This document shows, piece after piece, positions 16,082 through 25,221 of a stretch of 64,000 nucleotides of DNA. The position numbers and the translations under genes are program-made. Below the pieces are notes generated by a model. The model did not search any database, was not told the origin of the DNA, and saw nothing but the letters and a program-made list of their open reading frames with translations. Origin of the DNA: JAJRQY01 sp965224435 (GTDB lineage: Bacteria > Actinomycetota > Acidimicrobiia > Acidimicrobiales > SZUA-35); assembly GCA_965224435.1 (NCBI GenBank), contig OZ245048.1, positions 1,426,001-1,490,000 of the forward strand, read 5' to 3'. How positions within the stretch are numbered: the stretch's first letter is position 1; each line of letters begins with the position of its first letter.

Positions 16082-16774
16082 ATGGCGAAATCTGACAAAC
16101 CGAAAAAGACGCCGGTAGCCAAGCCAGCGAAGATGTCGGCCATTCTTGGCCGCAATCGACGCCTTGGACAATGGCAGATCCCGGCCAGGTCCACAGTGCT
16201 TGCTGTCTTTGGCACCTGCCATATTGACATGCGCAAGGCCTACACCGAGGATGATCTCAAGGAAGTCAAGATGTCCATCACCTCGATCTTCGGAGGAGTG
16301 GAAATCATTGTTCCTGATGGGGTTGAGGTGCGTCCGAGCGGTGCGGCATTCCTTGCTTCATCCAGCTTTGAGGTCCCGAAGATGCGCGAAGATGCATCTC
16401 TCCCTCCACTAATTCTGGAGACTCTGACCCTGTTTGGACGCCTGCGGTTGCACACCGTCATTGATGAAGCTGAAGCAGCTGAGCGAGATGCGGAGATCGC
16501 CCGTATCGCGGAAGAAGAACGGATCGAGGCCGAAGAAGCGAAAGAAGCAGAAGCCGCGAAGAAGGCTGAGGAAGAAGCTGAGGCAAAGAAGGCTGAAGAA
16601 GAAGCCGCTGAAGCCGAAGCCAAGAAAGCCGAAGAAGAAAAGGCCGAGGCTGACAAGGCAGAGGCTGAAGAAGAAGCCGACGAGGCTGACTCTGATCCAG
16701 AAGCCTCTGAAGACGATGATGCTGCCGACGAAGTATCCGAAGAAGCCAGTGAAAAAGAAGCAGTTCCTGCATAG
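16082..16774 (+). CDS. LiaF C-terminal-domain protein with a long Glu/Ala/Lys-rich tail
   Basis: The 230-residue product has a Lys/Pro-rich start (MAKSDKPKKTPVAKPAK). A domain of about 100 residues follows that matches the LiaF/cell-wall-active-antibiotic-response beta-helix: TVLAVFGTCHIDMRKAY, MSITSIFGGVEIIVPDGV, FLASSSFEV. From about residue 125 to the end it is almost only Glu, Ala, Lys and Asp, predicted as a long charged helix or coiled coil. No membrane segment is present, unlike typical LiaF. In other actinobacteria this domain occurs in small membrane or cytoplasmic proteins of unknown role. The ATG has AAAGGGA nine bases upstream. The J-domain gene follows 140 bases downstream. Confidence 0.72.
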   Translation: MAKSDKPKKTPVAKPAKMSAILGRNRRLGQWQIPARSTVLAVFGTCHIDMRKAYTEDDLKEVKMSITSIFGGVEIIVPDGVEVRPSGAAFLASSSFEVPKMREDASLPPLILETLTLFGRLRLHTVIDEAEAAERDAEIARIAEEERIEAEEAKEAEAAKKAEEEAEAKKAEEEAAEAEAKKAEEEKAEADKAEAEEEADEADSDPEASEDDDAADEVSEEASEKEAVPA

Positions 16775-16914
16775 GTAATGACTGACTTGCGATGAGAGCG
16801 CTGGACGGGCAAACCCTGCCCAGCGAGTGCGGCCGTATGGCCCATCGTTGAAGGCCCTAGAGCGGCCGAAGCTCAAGACAGCAGAAGGATCTGCTGGATA
16901 GAACATCAAGGAAG

Positions 16915-17397
16915 ATGGATTCCATGGACGGGACCACGGCTTTTCGTGTTCTTGGCGTTTCGCCAGGAGCCTCGAAGCAAACGATCAAGAAGGCATTTCG
17001 ACGTCTGGCGCAAAGCGCTCACCCCGACGTCAGCGGAAACGCGGAAGCATTCGTGCGACTCAAGGATGCCTACGACATTGTCTATAGCGCTGCTCAATCC
17101 GACGAGTCGGCCCGATCTGACATGCTGGCCGTCACCGGAGCAACGACGCCGCTGCCAGCAGTCGTAGCCCAACAGCTCGATAGTCGAACGGCGACCCAGC
17201 CACGCAAGACGGGTCCGGTCCGACGAAATGCACCCTGGCTAACAAGCGTGCTCGTCGATCACCCGGACACAGCGACCTATGAGTCCTTGGTTGGTGCTGT
17301 TGCCAGCAAGATCACCGTGGCAGCGACGTCTTCGGCGAAGCGACGCGAAGCCGACTTTGCTCAACACCTGGCTAAGGCCATGGCCAGCGCTGCTTGA
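16915..17397 (+). CDS. J-domain protein
   Basis: This 160-residue protein starts with a DnaJ domain (about 6-60): FRVLGVSPGASKQTIKKAFRR, the diagnostic His-Pro-Asp in SAHPDVSG, and FVRLKDAYDIV. It lacks the Gly/Phe linker, the Cys repeats and the C-terminal substrate domains of true DnaJ. The remaining 100 residues are of unknown fold, ending in an Ala-rich helix. It would stimulate Hsp70 ATPase for a specific client. Nothing in the sequence identifies that client. It converges with the exporter permease gene, 26 bases away. Confidence 0.85.
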   Translation: MDSMDGTTAFRVLGVSPGASKQTIKKAFRRLAQSAHPDVSGNAEAFVRLKDAYDIVYSAAQSDESARSDMLAVTGATTPLPAVVAQQLDSRTATQPRKTGPVRRNAPWLTSVLVDHPDTATYESLVGAVASKITVAATSSAKRREADFAQHLAKAMASAA

Positions 17398-17423
17398 TGG
17401 CTGTGCTGCCTCAGGACTGTCTG

Positions 17424-19011
17424 CTAGCTGATAGGGCTGTCCCGACGGTCAAAGCCAGCCAAGCCAACAACAAGGAGCCCGATGCTGATGGCCAACAAAA
17501 TGGCCAGACTCCGGTAGTCGGTTGCTTCTGCCGGGACTGCGCCGACATGGTGGAGCGGCGATAGCCCTCGAACCCATTCCGGAAGGTCGATGACCTGGCT
17601 GAAGATGGCGATGAAGACGGTGAAGATCATGATGGCCCAGACTCCTTGGCCGACCCGCGGGACTAGCCCAAAGGAGGCGGCAGTCACCCCCACTAGTACA
17701 GCCACTGGTGGGAAGTAGGCAAGTGAAGCTAGGAGGGTTCGGGGCAGTTGCTCGGCTCCACCGCCGGTGAGCGAGTAGGTCAGCCCAAGACCCGCTCCCG
17801 CGGCCGTCATGACCACCAGGCTTCCAAGCATGGCGAAAACCAGGTGGCTGAGCATCCAACTTCGTCGGCTTCTTGGATAGGACAAGAGCAGTTCGAGTCG
17901 CCCGAAGGTCTCTTCGCTTCGCAGCTTGAGTACGGCCGAGATTCCGTAGCCCATGGCTAGGAGAGCGAAGTAGGACAGTAGAGCCGCCAGGAACAGGTCG
18001 TTCAGACTGGCATTGGCGGCTTGGGGCAGATAGTCCAGCATCTCCTCGTTGTCGCCAATGATGTCCTCAAAGGAGTTGAGGACTGAGCCCATGGCAGCTG
18101 CATAGGAGAAAGCACCAATGCTCCAGGCAGCCAAAGGTCCGCGGTGAAGCCTCCAGCTGAGCCCCAGGAAACTGCTGAGCGATTCCGGAGCTGTGGCCGG
18201 TCCAGGCTTGACCGGCACGAGTCCTGCCCCCAGATCTCGACGAGCTTCAAGTCCAATGGCCAGGCCTGTGATCAGGGCGGTGGCGAGCAGTGAGAGAGCG
18301 ACGGCCCACCAGTGGTTGCCAGCGAAGGGTTGGGTGGCATGCATCCAGCCGATGGGTGAGAACATGGACACTGCGGCCGTGCCGGTATCACCGACGGCCC
18401 GAACAGCAAAGGCAGCACCCAGTGCCGTGAGGGCAAATCCCTTGGCTGAGCGAGCGTGATGTGTGATCTGAGACGTGAGCAAGCCAACGGCGGCAAAAAC
18501 CATGCCGAGGGAGGCGAAAGATGCGCCAAGAATGAGGGACCCGCCTGATTCCAACCCCTGCACGATCAGTGCTAGGGCGACTCCCAGACCAATGATAATC
18601 GACGTGCTCGACGCAACACCAAAGGAAGCAGCACTCATGGAGTGGCGCCCGATGACGGTGGCTCGTAGCAACTCAAGCCGGTCAGTTTCTTCCTCAGCCC
18701 GGGTGTGGCGAGGTACCGCCAACAGTGTCATGACGGCCAGCATGATTCCCGTGTTCCACAACTCATAGGCGAGACGTCCGCCGAGCACATCAGTGCCGTG
18801 GGTTGGGCCGGATAGTGCGGCCAGCGACTTGTTCCCCTCGATAGTTGCGGCGAACTCAACCAGTGATTGTTCGGTGGGGTACATGGCTCTGGATACTGCC
18901 AACGGTCAGATAGGTCAGGCCGACGATGGCGACTATCCAGACCCCAATTCGGATCCGGTCGCGACGAATGATGAGCCGCATCAGGCTGGCGGTTCCGTGG
19001 AGTGCTGTCAT
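17424..19011 (-). CDS. ABC-2 type exporter permease, interrupted by a frameshift near 18885-18900
   Basis: The main frame (17424 to about 18902) encodes a roughly 490-residue, 12-helix permease of the polyketide-antibiotic exporter type, with paired halves (RAEEETDRLELLRA and RSEETFGRLELLLS are the cognate loops). It has no good start. In a second frame an ATG at 19011 overlaps the stop of the ATPase gene (ATGA) and encodes the missing first membrane segment (MTALHGTASLMRLIIRR...GVWIVAIVGLTYLTV) before stopping. Joining the two frames just before MYPTEQSLVEF would restore a normal N-terminus of about 529 residues. The span is one base longer than a multiple of three. Either the gene is broken or the assembly holds one extra base. 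Confidence 0.82.
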
Positions 19012-19949
19012 TGCTCGACATCGACTGCATCAGTGGGGGAGGCCGATGATGTCTCCGATTGGTCTGTGTCAGACCGGTAGTGACGCATGAACAGCTCGTC
19101 CAGGGTGGGCGGAGTGCTAACCAGAGAAACGACTTCGGCGGCTGACAGTTTGCTCATGACTGCGGGGAGTGCTGAACGGTCGATGGCGAAGGAGAGCTCG
19201 CGGCCCGAAGCGACGACGTCGTGGACTCCGGACATGCTCGCCAGTCCGCCAACGTCTTCGACAGTCTCGACGGCGATGGTGATTCTTCGGAGATGGCGTA
19301 AATCGGCCAGCGAGCCGCTCTCGACCGTTCGCCCTTCTCGGATGATGGTCACCCGATCACAGAGACTTTCGATCTCGGCCAAGATATGGCTGGATAGAAG
19401 CACCGTTCGTCCTTCGTGGCGAACTTCTTGCACGCAGTCTTGGAAGATTTTCTCCATCAGGGGGTCAAGCCCCGAGGTCGGTTCATCTAGAACGAGAAGC
19501 TCGGCTCGCGACGCTAAGGCCGCGACAAGGGCAACCTTCTGTCGGTTGCCCTTGGAGTAGGTGCGGCCCTTCTTCGTTGGATCCAGGTCAAACCGCTCAA
19601 GCATCTCGTTGCGACGAGCCGGTTCGATTCCTCCACGAAGGCGGCCGAGCAGATCGATGACTTCTCCGCCACTGAGGTTGGGCCACAGCGAGACGTCGCC
19701 GGGAACATATGCCAACCGCTTGTGAAGCTCGACGGCCTCCCCCCAAGGGTCGCCGCCTAGCAAGGTGACCGAACCCGAGTCGGCTCGCAACATGCCCAGG
19801 AGAACCCGGATCGTGGTCGACTTGCCCGAGCCGTTCGGTCCGAGGAAGCCGTGGATCTCCCCAATCTCAACCTCAAGGTCCAGCTCATCCAGCGCCCGAA
19901 ACTTCCCGAACGTCTTGACCAATCCTGCTACCGAGATTGCCTGAGCCAT
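19008..19949 (-). CDS. ABC exporter ATP-binding protein
   Basis: The 313-residue protein has all nucleotide-binding motifs: Walker A GPNGSGKST, the Q-loop region replaced by YVPGDVSLWPNLS, signature YSKGNRQKV (atypical for LSGGQ), Walker B ELLVLDEPTSGLDP and the switch His in LLSSHIL. The unusual YSKGNRQK signature is common in the polyketide/tetronasin exporter ATPases. A C-terminal regulatory stretch of about 90 residues follows. The ATG at 19949 begins MAQAISVAGLVKTFG; upstream codons in the frame look non-coding. It overlaps the permease gene by four bases, so the pair is one drug- or lipid-exporter operon. Confidence 0.9.
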   Translation of the reverse strand: MAQAISVAGLVKTFGKFRALDELDLEVEIGEIHGFLGPNGSGKSTTIRVLLGMLRADSGSVTLLGGDPWGEAVELHKRLAYVPGDVSLWPNLSGGEVIDLLGRLRGGIEPARRNEMLERFDLDPTKKGRTYSKGNRQKVALVAALASRAELLVLDEPTSGLDPLMEKIFQDCVQEVRHEGRTVLLSSHILAEIESLCDRVTIIREGRTVESGSLADLRHLRRITIAVETVEDVGGLASMSGVHDVVASGRELSFAIDRSALPAVMSKLSAAEVVSLVSTPPTLDELFMRHYRSDTDQSETSSASPTDAVDVEQ

Positions 19950-20194
19950 GTGGCCTAATCTACACGCGTCGACCGGGGCTGAGAGATTGAGAGTGTGCTT
20001 CTCAGGTCCAGTATTCACGATCGAGCTCGAAGCCGTTAGACGGAGGCGTTCCCCAGGTAGGCATCGAGTGCTTTCGCACGATCCAGTCGTGGGCGCCATA
20101 GTTAATGGTGGATAGTCCATCGAAGGTCAAGGGCTTCCTTGCCACTGGCCACTAGCTCGGCTCAGAAGCGAAAGACTCCTGCCGATAGTCTCCC

Positions 20195-20662
20195 ATGCGG
20201 CGTTTTCTGTTTGCTTTGATATTTCTGGCATCGACGATGGTCTTCACTAGTCCAGCGGCAGCCTGTATCCCGAGTGGTCTCAGGGATGCTCCGAGCTACG
20301 TATTCGCTAACGGCGATTCAGTCGGATCACAGTGCGGCATGGTGGTTGTTGATGGCCAGCTCCAGTGGTACGTGAGCGTAGGAGTAGGGGAGGAGTACCA
20401 ACTTGCCCTGAGCTATGGCGGGCTGATTGGAGCACGAACTCATCGCAAGGGTTTTGAGCACGAGACAGATATTGATCCGCCTCTCTACATCACATCACCA
20501 ATGGTGTTGTACCTCACCTGGCCAATGCTGATTGGCGGAGGAATAGTCGTACTCGGCTTGGGGGCAGGCTTGGCTGGTTCTCGGCGGAAGCGGTCGGCGA
20601 TGTCTTCGGTATCGACTGAGTCAGAGGATCGAGCCGTGGGCGCCACGGCTGGGGTTGAATAG
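20195..20662 (+). CDS. Small exported membrane-anchored protein, unknown function
   Basis: The 155-residue product has a signal peptide (MRRFLFALIFLASTMVF...AAA), an outside domain of about 80 residues with two or three Cys, one transmembrane helix near 108-128 (LTWPMLIGGGIVVLGLGAGLAG), then the basic stop-transfer SRRKR and a short cytoplasmic tail. That is a type I single-pass topology. I do not recognise a family. Its last 42 bases overlap the convergent FAD-oxidase gene, so one of the two ends may be mis-set, although both frames look genuine. Confidence 0.6.
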   Translation: MRRFLFALIFLASTMVFTSPAAACIPSGLRDAPSYVFANGDSVGSQCGMVVVDGQLQWYVSVGVGEEYQLALSYGGLIGARTHRKGFEHETDIDPPLYITSPMVLYLTWPMLIGGGIVVLGLGAGLAGSRRKRSAMSSVSTESEDRAVGATAGVE

Positions 20663-22042
20663 ACCCTCGGGGTCGATGGCGCGTTTGACCTTGGCCAGCA
20701 GCTCCAGCTCAACCGTGGACTTCTGCCCCACCATTCGGTCCCGCAGTTCCTGACCAACCCCGTGTTCGGCGCTGATCGTTCCCCCAAACTTCCAGGTCAG
20801 GGCATCTACTTCGGCGATGATGGTCCTGCTTGAGTCACTGAGATCCATTGATGCAGGGTCCTCGGCAGAATCTGTGTCCAGCATCACGTAGAGGTGCAGG
20901 TTGCCATCACCAAGATGGCCGAAGGCGTAGACAACCAGGTTTGGGTTCAGCTTTGTGACCAGCTCTACAAGCTCGTTGTAATAGGCCGGTACCTGGTTGC
21001 TCGGTACGGCCACATCGAACTTGGCGCCGATCTGATCGAAGATCCGGTCCGGAGGCAGCTCGTCCCGCAGGTTCCAAAGGTTCGCTTCCTGTGCCCCCGT
21101 TTGGGCGACGACACCATCAATGATCAAGCCAAGCTCAGCCGCAGCAGCCAGGAATTCGCCCACTGGATCGGCCATCGGCTCGTTGGCCGCCAACTGGCCC
21201 AGCACATACCAATCGGCAACGGTGGCCATCGGTCGAGACACTGTCGGATACTTGGCACAGGCCAACTCAACACCAACATCGGGAATGAGCTCGAAGGCAG
21301 CCAGCGACTGTTGAAAGTGTTCTCGGGCCAGTGAGTACAACTCCGGCAGACGGTCAAAGTCGCTGACCGCGGCCAGGAACGACTGCCGCTCGGAACGCCG
21401 AGGCTCGAGTTTCAGCACAACCTTGGTGACTAGCCCGAGCGTTCCCTCCGCCCCGATAAAGAGGTGCTTCAATCCGTAGCCGCTGGCGTCTTTGCGAAGT
21501 GATCGCAAGCCATCCCACACCTGGCCATCAGGCAAGACAGTCTCGAGCCCAAGGACCTGGTCTCGCATGGTGCCCGAGCGAAGCACATTGATCCCCCCAG
21601 CATCCGTCGACACGGCCCCACCGACAGTGGCCGAACCGCGTGCGCCCCAGTCAACGGCAAACTCTCGGTCGACGGCGATCGCTGCCTCCTGCAGTTCCTG
21701 GATGGTGACTCCGGCCTCGGCAGTGATGGTGAACGCCTCTGGGCTCACATCAAGAATGCTCCGCATCCTGGACGTTGAAACAATGATGCTCGGGCGGTCG
21801 CTGTAGGGAACGGACCCGCCAGACAGACCAGTATTGCCACCTTGGCACACGATGGTGATGCCGGCCCGTCGACAGACATTGAGGACGCTCACCGCTTCGT
21901 CGACGGTCGCTGGGCGTGCGACCAAGAGGGGCTCACCCGAATACGTGGCTCGCCAGTCAATGGAGTAGGAAGCCATGTCGGAGCCAGCGATCCAGCCTCG
22001 ATCGCCTAACAGCCTCTTTAGTTCGATGACTGCTGCTTCCAC
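20621..22042 (-). CDS. FAD-binding 2-hydroxyacid oxidase/dehydrogenase (GlcD/D2HGDH type)
   Basis: This 473-residue protein has the PCMH FAD domain (VCQGGNTGLSGGSVPY, then WGARGSATVGGAVSTDAGG) and the C-terminal FAD-oxidase domain (YAFGHLGDGNLHLYVM, ISAEHGVGQELRDRM, IDPEGLFNP). The His of GHLGDGNLH and the SAEHGVG motif are the substrate/metal region of D-lactate, D-2-hydroxyglutarate and glycolate dehydrogenases. It starts (GTG) four bases after the large molybdenum subunit stop, so it is the last gene of that operon. It may handle a 2-hydroxyacid formed in the same pathway. The exact acid is unknown. Confidence 0.88.
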   Translation of the reverse strand: MEAAVIELKRLLGDRGWIAGSDMASYSIDWRATYSGEPLLVARPATVDEAVSVLNVCRRAGITIVCQGGNTGLSGGSVPYSDRPSIIVSTSRMRSILDVSPEAFTITAEAGVTIQELQEAAIAVDREFAVDWGARGSATVGGAVSTDAGGINVLRSGTMRDQVLGLETVLPDGQVWDGLRSLRKDASGYGLKHLFIGAEGTLGLVTKVVLKLEPRRSERQSFLAAVSDFDRLPELYSLAREHFQQSLAAFELIPDVGVELACAKYPTVSRPMATVADWYVLGQLAANEPMADPVGEFLAAAAELGLIIDGVVAQTGAQEANLWNLRDELPPDRIFDQIGAKFDVAVPSNQVPAYYNELVELVTKLNPNLVVYAFGHLGDGNLHLYVMLDTDSAEDPASMDLSDSSRTIIAEVDALTWKFGGTISAEHGVGQELRDRMVGQKSTVELELLAKVKRAIDPEGLFNPSRGAHGSIL

Positions 22043-22046
22043 CTTG

Positions 22047-24647
22047 CTACTCGGCCTCGATCACGCCTGCCAACTCCAAGATTCGGGTTGGCGGCAGATG
22101 CTGCTCGGTGATGCGAACCCCGAGATGAGCGAGAGCGTTCTCCACCGCGTTATTGATGGCTGGGGGCGAGCCAATCATGCCGCCCTCACCAACACCGCGG
22201 AAATCTGCTTCCACCGAGGCCGGTGTTTCGATGTGGAAGATCTCGATGTCGGGAATCTCCATAGCGGTTGGAATCAGGTAGTCCATGAAGGTGCTGGACT
22301 GGAAATTGGCGGAGTCGTCATACATGGTTTTCTCGTAGAACACGGCTCCAATGCCTTGGGCGACCCCACCGCGAATCTGGCCTTCGACGATGGCAGGGTT
22401 GATCATCTGGCCACAGTCTTCAACCACGACATAGCGGGGGATGGTGACAAACCCTGTCTCCAGGTCAACGTCGACCCAGCACACATGGGTAGAGCAGGCC
22501 CAGCCTCCGTTGCCCGCATTGCTGTACACCACATGGGTCTCGATGGCATTGCTCGTGCTGGCGGCCTCGCCCTTTCCGATCACGGCTTGGGCGACATCGG
22601 CGAACGACGTCGACAAGGCGGGAACCCCTCGGACGTGGATCTTGCCGTTGACGATGTCCAGATCATCAACCGAGGCTTCCATCAGATCGGCTGCTTCGTT
22701 GAGGATCAGCTCTCGCAGTTGGCGACTGGAGAATGTGACACCGCCTCCACCCACTGGTCCGCCTCGGCTGCCACCGGTTCCCAGTAGGCCAAACGGCGTG
22801 TTGTCGGTGTCGCCGTAAATCAGAGTCACGTCTTCGATGGCAATGCCGAGCTCGTCGGCCGCCAGCTGGGAATAGGTGGTCTCATGGCTCTGCCCGTGGG
22901 GGAGCTGCTGGGTCTTGATTGAGACCGAACCGTCACGGCCAAGGACCGCGTCGACTCGTTCGGGCAGGAACGCGTCAGTGCCCGGGTTGACGGCTTCCCA
23001 GAAATTGTCTGGGCCGGGGGCAGCCTCGTGATAGGTAGCGAACCCGATGCCGAGGTGGCGGCCGTTGGCCAACGCTTCGGCTTGGGCTTGCTCAAATGCG
23101 GGCAGGTCAGCAACCTCGATGGCCTTAGCCAGGGTGGCAGCCGCCGTCATGTCCTCGTCCAGGTCGGGTCCGGTAATCATCTTTCCTGGAAGATCATCGG
23201 GTCCAAACATGTTCTTCTGGCGCAAATCAGTTGGTGAGATGCCAAGCTCGCGAGCAACGACGTCCAGCATGCGTTCCCGAACCCAGGTCTCATTGGCCCA
23301 CGGTCCGCGATACTGGAGATAGCGCCCCTTGTTGGAAGCAACCACCTTCATCTTCATCTCGAACGCTTCGAGTCGGTAAGGCCCAGGAAGCATGGCCTTG
23401 ATCATGTTGGCGAACAGGCCACAGTTGAAGGGAACCGCTGGGTAGGCACCCTGGTCCATAGTCAGGTTGACCCGGAATCCAAGGATGGTGCCGTCACTGT
23501 TGGCTGCCACCGAAATCGTCATGTCCTCTTCACGAGCCTGGCCACCATCGGCCAGGTTCTCCGAGCGGTCCTCGATCCATTTGACTGAACGGTTCAGATC
23601 GAGGGCTGCAGCCAGCAATACGACGTCTTCGCGATTGACCACTCCCTTGGACCCAAAGGCACCGCCAACGTCTTTGGCCACAACTCGCGGATAGCGACGT
23701 GAACCCAAGGTGTTAAGGAGGGAGCGACCCATGTGAGCGAGAGTGCGGGGATCTTTCTTGATCTGGTTGACGCTGGCCGTGCTGTCGTTCTTGGCCAAGT
23801 CATCCTTTTTCTCCGTCAAGAAAGCTTTGGCTCCGGCCCCGAACTTCTTCAATCGTTCTCGGTTTCCGGCCAGATACTTCACGGAGTCGAGAACTGACTC
23901 ACGCTCGGTTGACATGGCGAGCATCCACCGAAGGAGATGGGGGCCCTGGGTGGCAGCGTGATAGGTGATTTCGCCACTGTCTGGATCGATCTCGGCCACC
24001 GCGCCACGTGTTTCCATTGGCTGATTGGAAACCCGGTGGCAAGAGAACGTTTCGGTGAAGACGTGATCGGCACGAGCGAAGACTCGTTCAATCTCGCCGT
24101 AGACCTTCGTGTCCTCATAGAGCACATTGCCGTCGTTCTTGGGCCAGATTGCGGGGATGGCCGGATTGCTAGCCTCGCGATGATTGGTGATGGTGGCCAA
24201 CGGCTTGTAGTCGACGTCTATCAGTTCAGCTGCATCCTCGGCGATGCAGCGAGAGGTGGCGATGATGATGGCAATGGGATCACCAACATGGCGTACCCGA
24301 TCAGTAGCCAGGCCGTAGAAAACCGGCGTGTACTGGTTGGCCAAAGAAGCGAGGGGAGCGAAGGGATTGGTTAGCCGCTCCATGTCTTCCCCGGTGTAGA
24401 TGGCGATGACGCCGGGCAACGCGAGCCCAGCAGTCAGGTCGATGGAGAGGATTTGTGCGTGGGCGTAGGGCGAGCGAAAGAAGGTGGCATGTACAACTCC
24501 TTCGGGATTGACATCGGCCACGTAGGTGCCGTTGCCGGTCAGCAGGCGCTGGTCCTCGACCCGCTTCACGCTCTGGCCCACAAATCGACCAACAGGAGGG
24601 GGAGTGGCGTCTTGGCTAAGGGCTTGATTGGCCAGTGATTCACGCAT
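22047..24647 (-). CDS. Molybdenum hydroxylase large subunit (CoxL/xanthine dehydrogenase family)
   Basis: The 866-residue product starts GRFVGQSVKRVEDQRLLTG, the usual entry of CoxL-type subunits. It carries the molybdopterin-cytosine-dinucleotide contacts GGAFGSKG, QYRGPWANETW, LGTGGSRGGPVGGG and the catalytic Glu in GVGEGGMIG. The YRGPWANE motif differs from the CO-dehydrogenase form I loop (AYRCSFR), so CO oxidation is unlikely. Aldehyde, purine or aromatic hydroxylation is more probable. An extra Lys-rich segment of about 60 residues (about 225-290) precedes the GGAFGSKG motif. The ATG at 24647 overlaps the small-subunit stop by eight bases. The gene order is medium, small, large, FAD-oxidase. 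Confidence 0.9.
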   Translation of the reverse strand: MRESLANQALSQDATPPPVGRFVGQSVKRVEDQRLLTGNGTYVADVNPEGVVHATFFRSPYAHAQILSIDLTAGLALPGVIAIYTGEDMERLTNPFAPLASLANQYTPVFYGLATDRVRHVGDPIAIIIATSRCIAEDAAELIDVDYKPLATITNHREASNPAIPAIWPKNDGNVLYEDTKVYGEIERVFARADHVFTETFSCHRVSNQPMETRGAVAEIDPDSGEITYHAATQGPHLLRWMLAMSTERESVLDSVKYLAGNRERLKKFGAGAKAFLTEKKDDLAKNDSTASVNQIKKDPRTLAHMGRSLLNTLGSRRYPRVVAKDVGGAFGSKGVVNREDVVLLAAALDLNRSVKWIEDRSENLADGGQAREEDMTISVAANSDGTILGFRVNLTMDQGAYPAVPFNCGLFANMIKAMLPGPYRLEAFEMKMKVVASNKGRYLQYRGPWANETWVRERMLDVVARELGISPTDLRQKNMFGPDDLPGKMITGPDLDEDMTAAATLAKAIEVADLPAFEQAQAEALANGRHLGIGFATYHEAAPGPDNFWEAVNPGTDAFLPERVDAVLGRDGSVSIKTQQLPHGQSHETTYSQLAADELGIAIEDVTLIYGDTDNTPFGLLGTGGSRGGPVGGGGVTFSSRQLRELILNEAADLMEASVDDLDIVNGKIHVRGVPALSTSFADVAQAVIGKGEAASTSNAIETHVVYSNAGNGGWACSTHVCWVDVDLETGFVTIPRYVVVEDCGQMINPAIVEGQIRGGVAQGIGAVFYEKTMYDDSANFQSSTFMDYLIPTAMEIPDIEIFHIETPASVEADFRGVGEGGMIGSPPAINNAVENALAHLGVRITEQHLPPTRILELAGVIEAE

Positions 24648-25221
24648 CGGTGGAACCTCCGCCTTGCTCGTTGGTGTCTTGTTGTCCCGAGCCGTACAGC
24701 TGGACTGCGGTCTCGACACCCTTGAGGATGGTGTGGTAGCCGGTGCAGCGGCACAGATTGCCCGACAGTTCCTCGCGGATCTGTTCCTTGCTTGGATTGG
24801 GGTTGTGATCCAGCAAGGCCATCGTCGTCATGACAAACCCCGGGGCGCAAAAGGCGCACTGGAAGCCGTGACTTTCATGGAACGCCTGCTGTATCGGATG
24901 AAGGGTTCCGTCAGGCTCAGCTAACCCCTCAATGGTGGTAATCGTGGTTTCATCGGCGTGAACGGCCAGCATGAGACAGGAGCGAACGGCTTGGCCGTCC
25001 AACAAGATGGTGCAGGCTCCGCATACGCCATGTTCACAACCGAGATGGGTGCCGGTCAGCTTCAGATCTTCTCGGATGAAGTCAGACAAGGATTGGCGCA
25101 CAGCCACGTCATGGTTCGATGTTGTGCCGTTCACAGTGACCACGATGGATCGTGTTGTCTGGCCGACTGCTTCTTGTCCAACAGGTGCCTGCTCAGTTGC
25201 TGAATCTGTTGTATCACTCAT
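24640..25221 (-). CDS. Molybdenum hydroxylase small subunit, two [2Fe-2S] clusters
   Basis: The 193-residue protein has the plant-ferredoxin cluster motif CEHGVCGACTILLDG with the fourth Cys in VRSCLM. It also has the C-terminal four-helix cluster CAFCAPGF and CRCTGYHTI. These pass electrons from the molybdenum site to FAD. About 25 extra residues precede the conserved start (IVVTVNG) and a Gly/Gln-rich tail follows. It overlaps the medium subunit stop by four bases (ATGA) and the large subunit start by eight. Confidence 0.94.
   Translation of the reverse strand: MSDTTDSATEQAPVGQEAVGQTTRSIVVTVNGTTSNHDVAVRQSLSDFIREDLKLTGTHLGCEHGVCGACTILLDGQAVRSCLMLAVHADETTITTIEGLAEPDGTLHPIQQAFHESHGFQCAFCAPGFVMTTMALLDHNPNPSKEQIREELSGNLCRCTGYHTILKGVETAVQLYGSGQQDTNEQGGGSTDA

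Noticed and set aside
16240..16845. Long Ser/Ala-rich and Phe/Leu-rich frames antisense to the Glu/Ala/Lys tail
   Set aside because: They are the reverse reading of GAA/GCC/AAG codon repeats and have no start context or family features.
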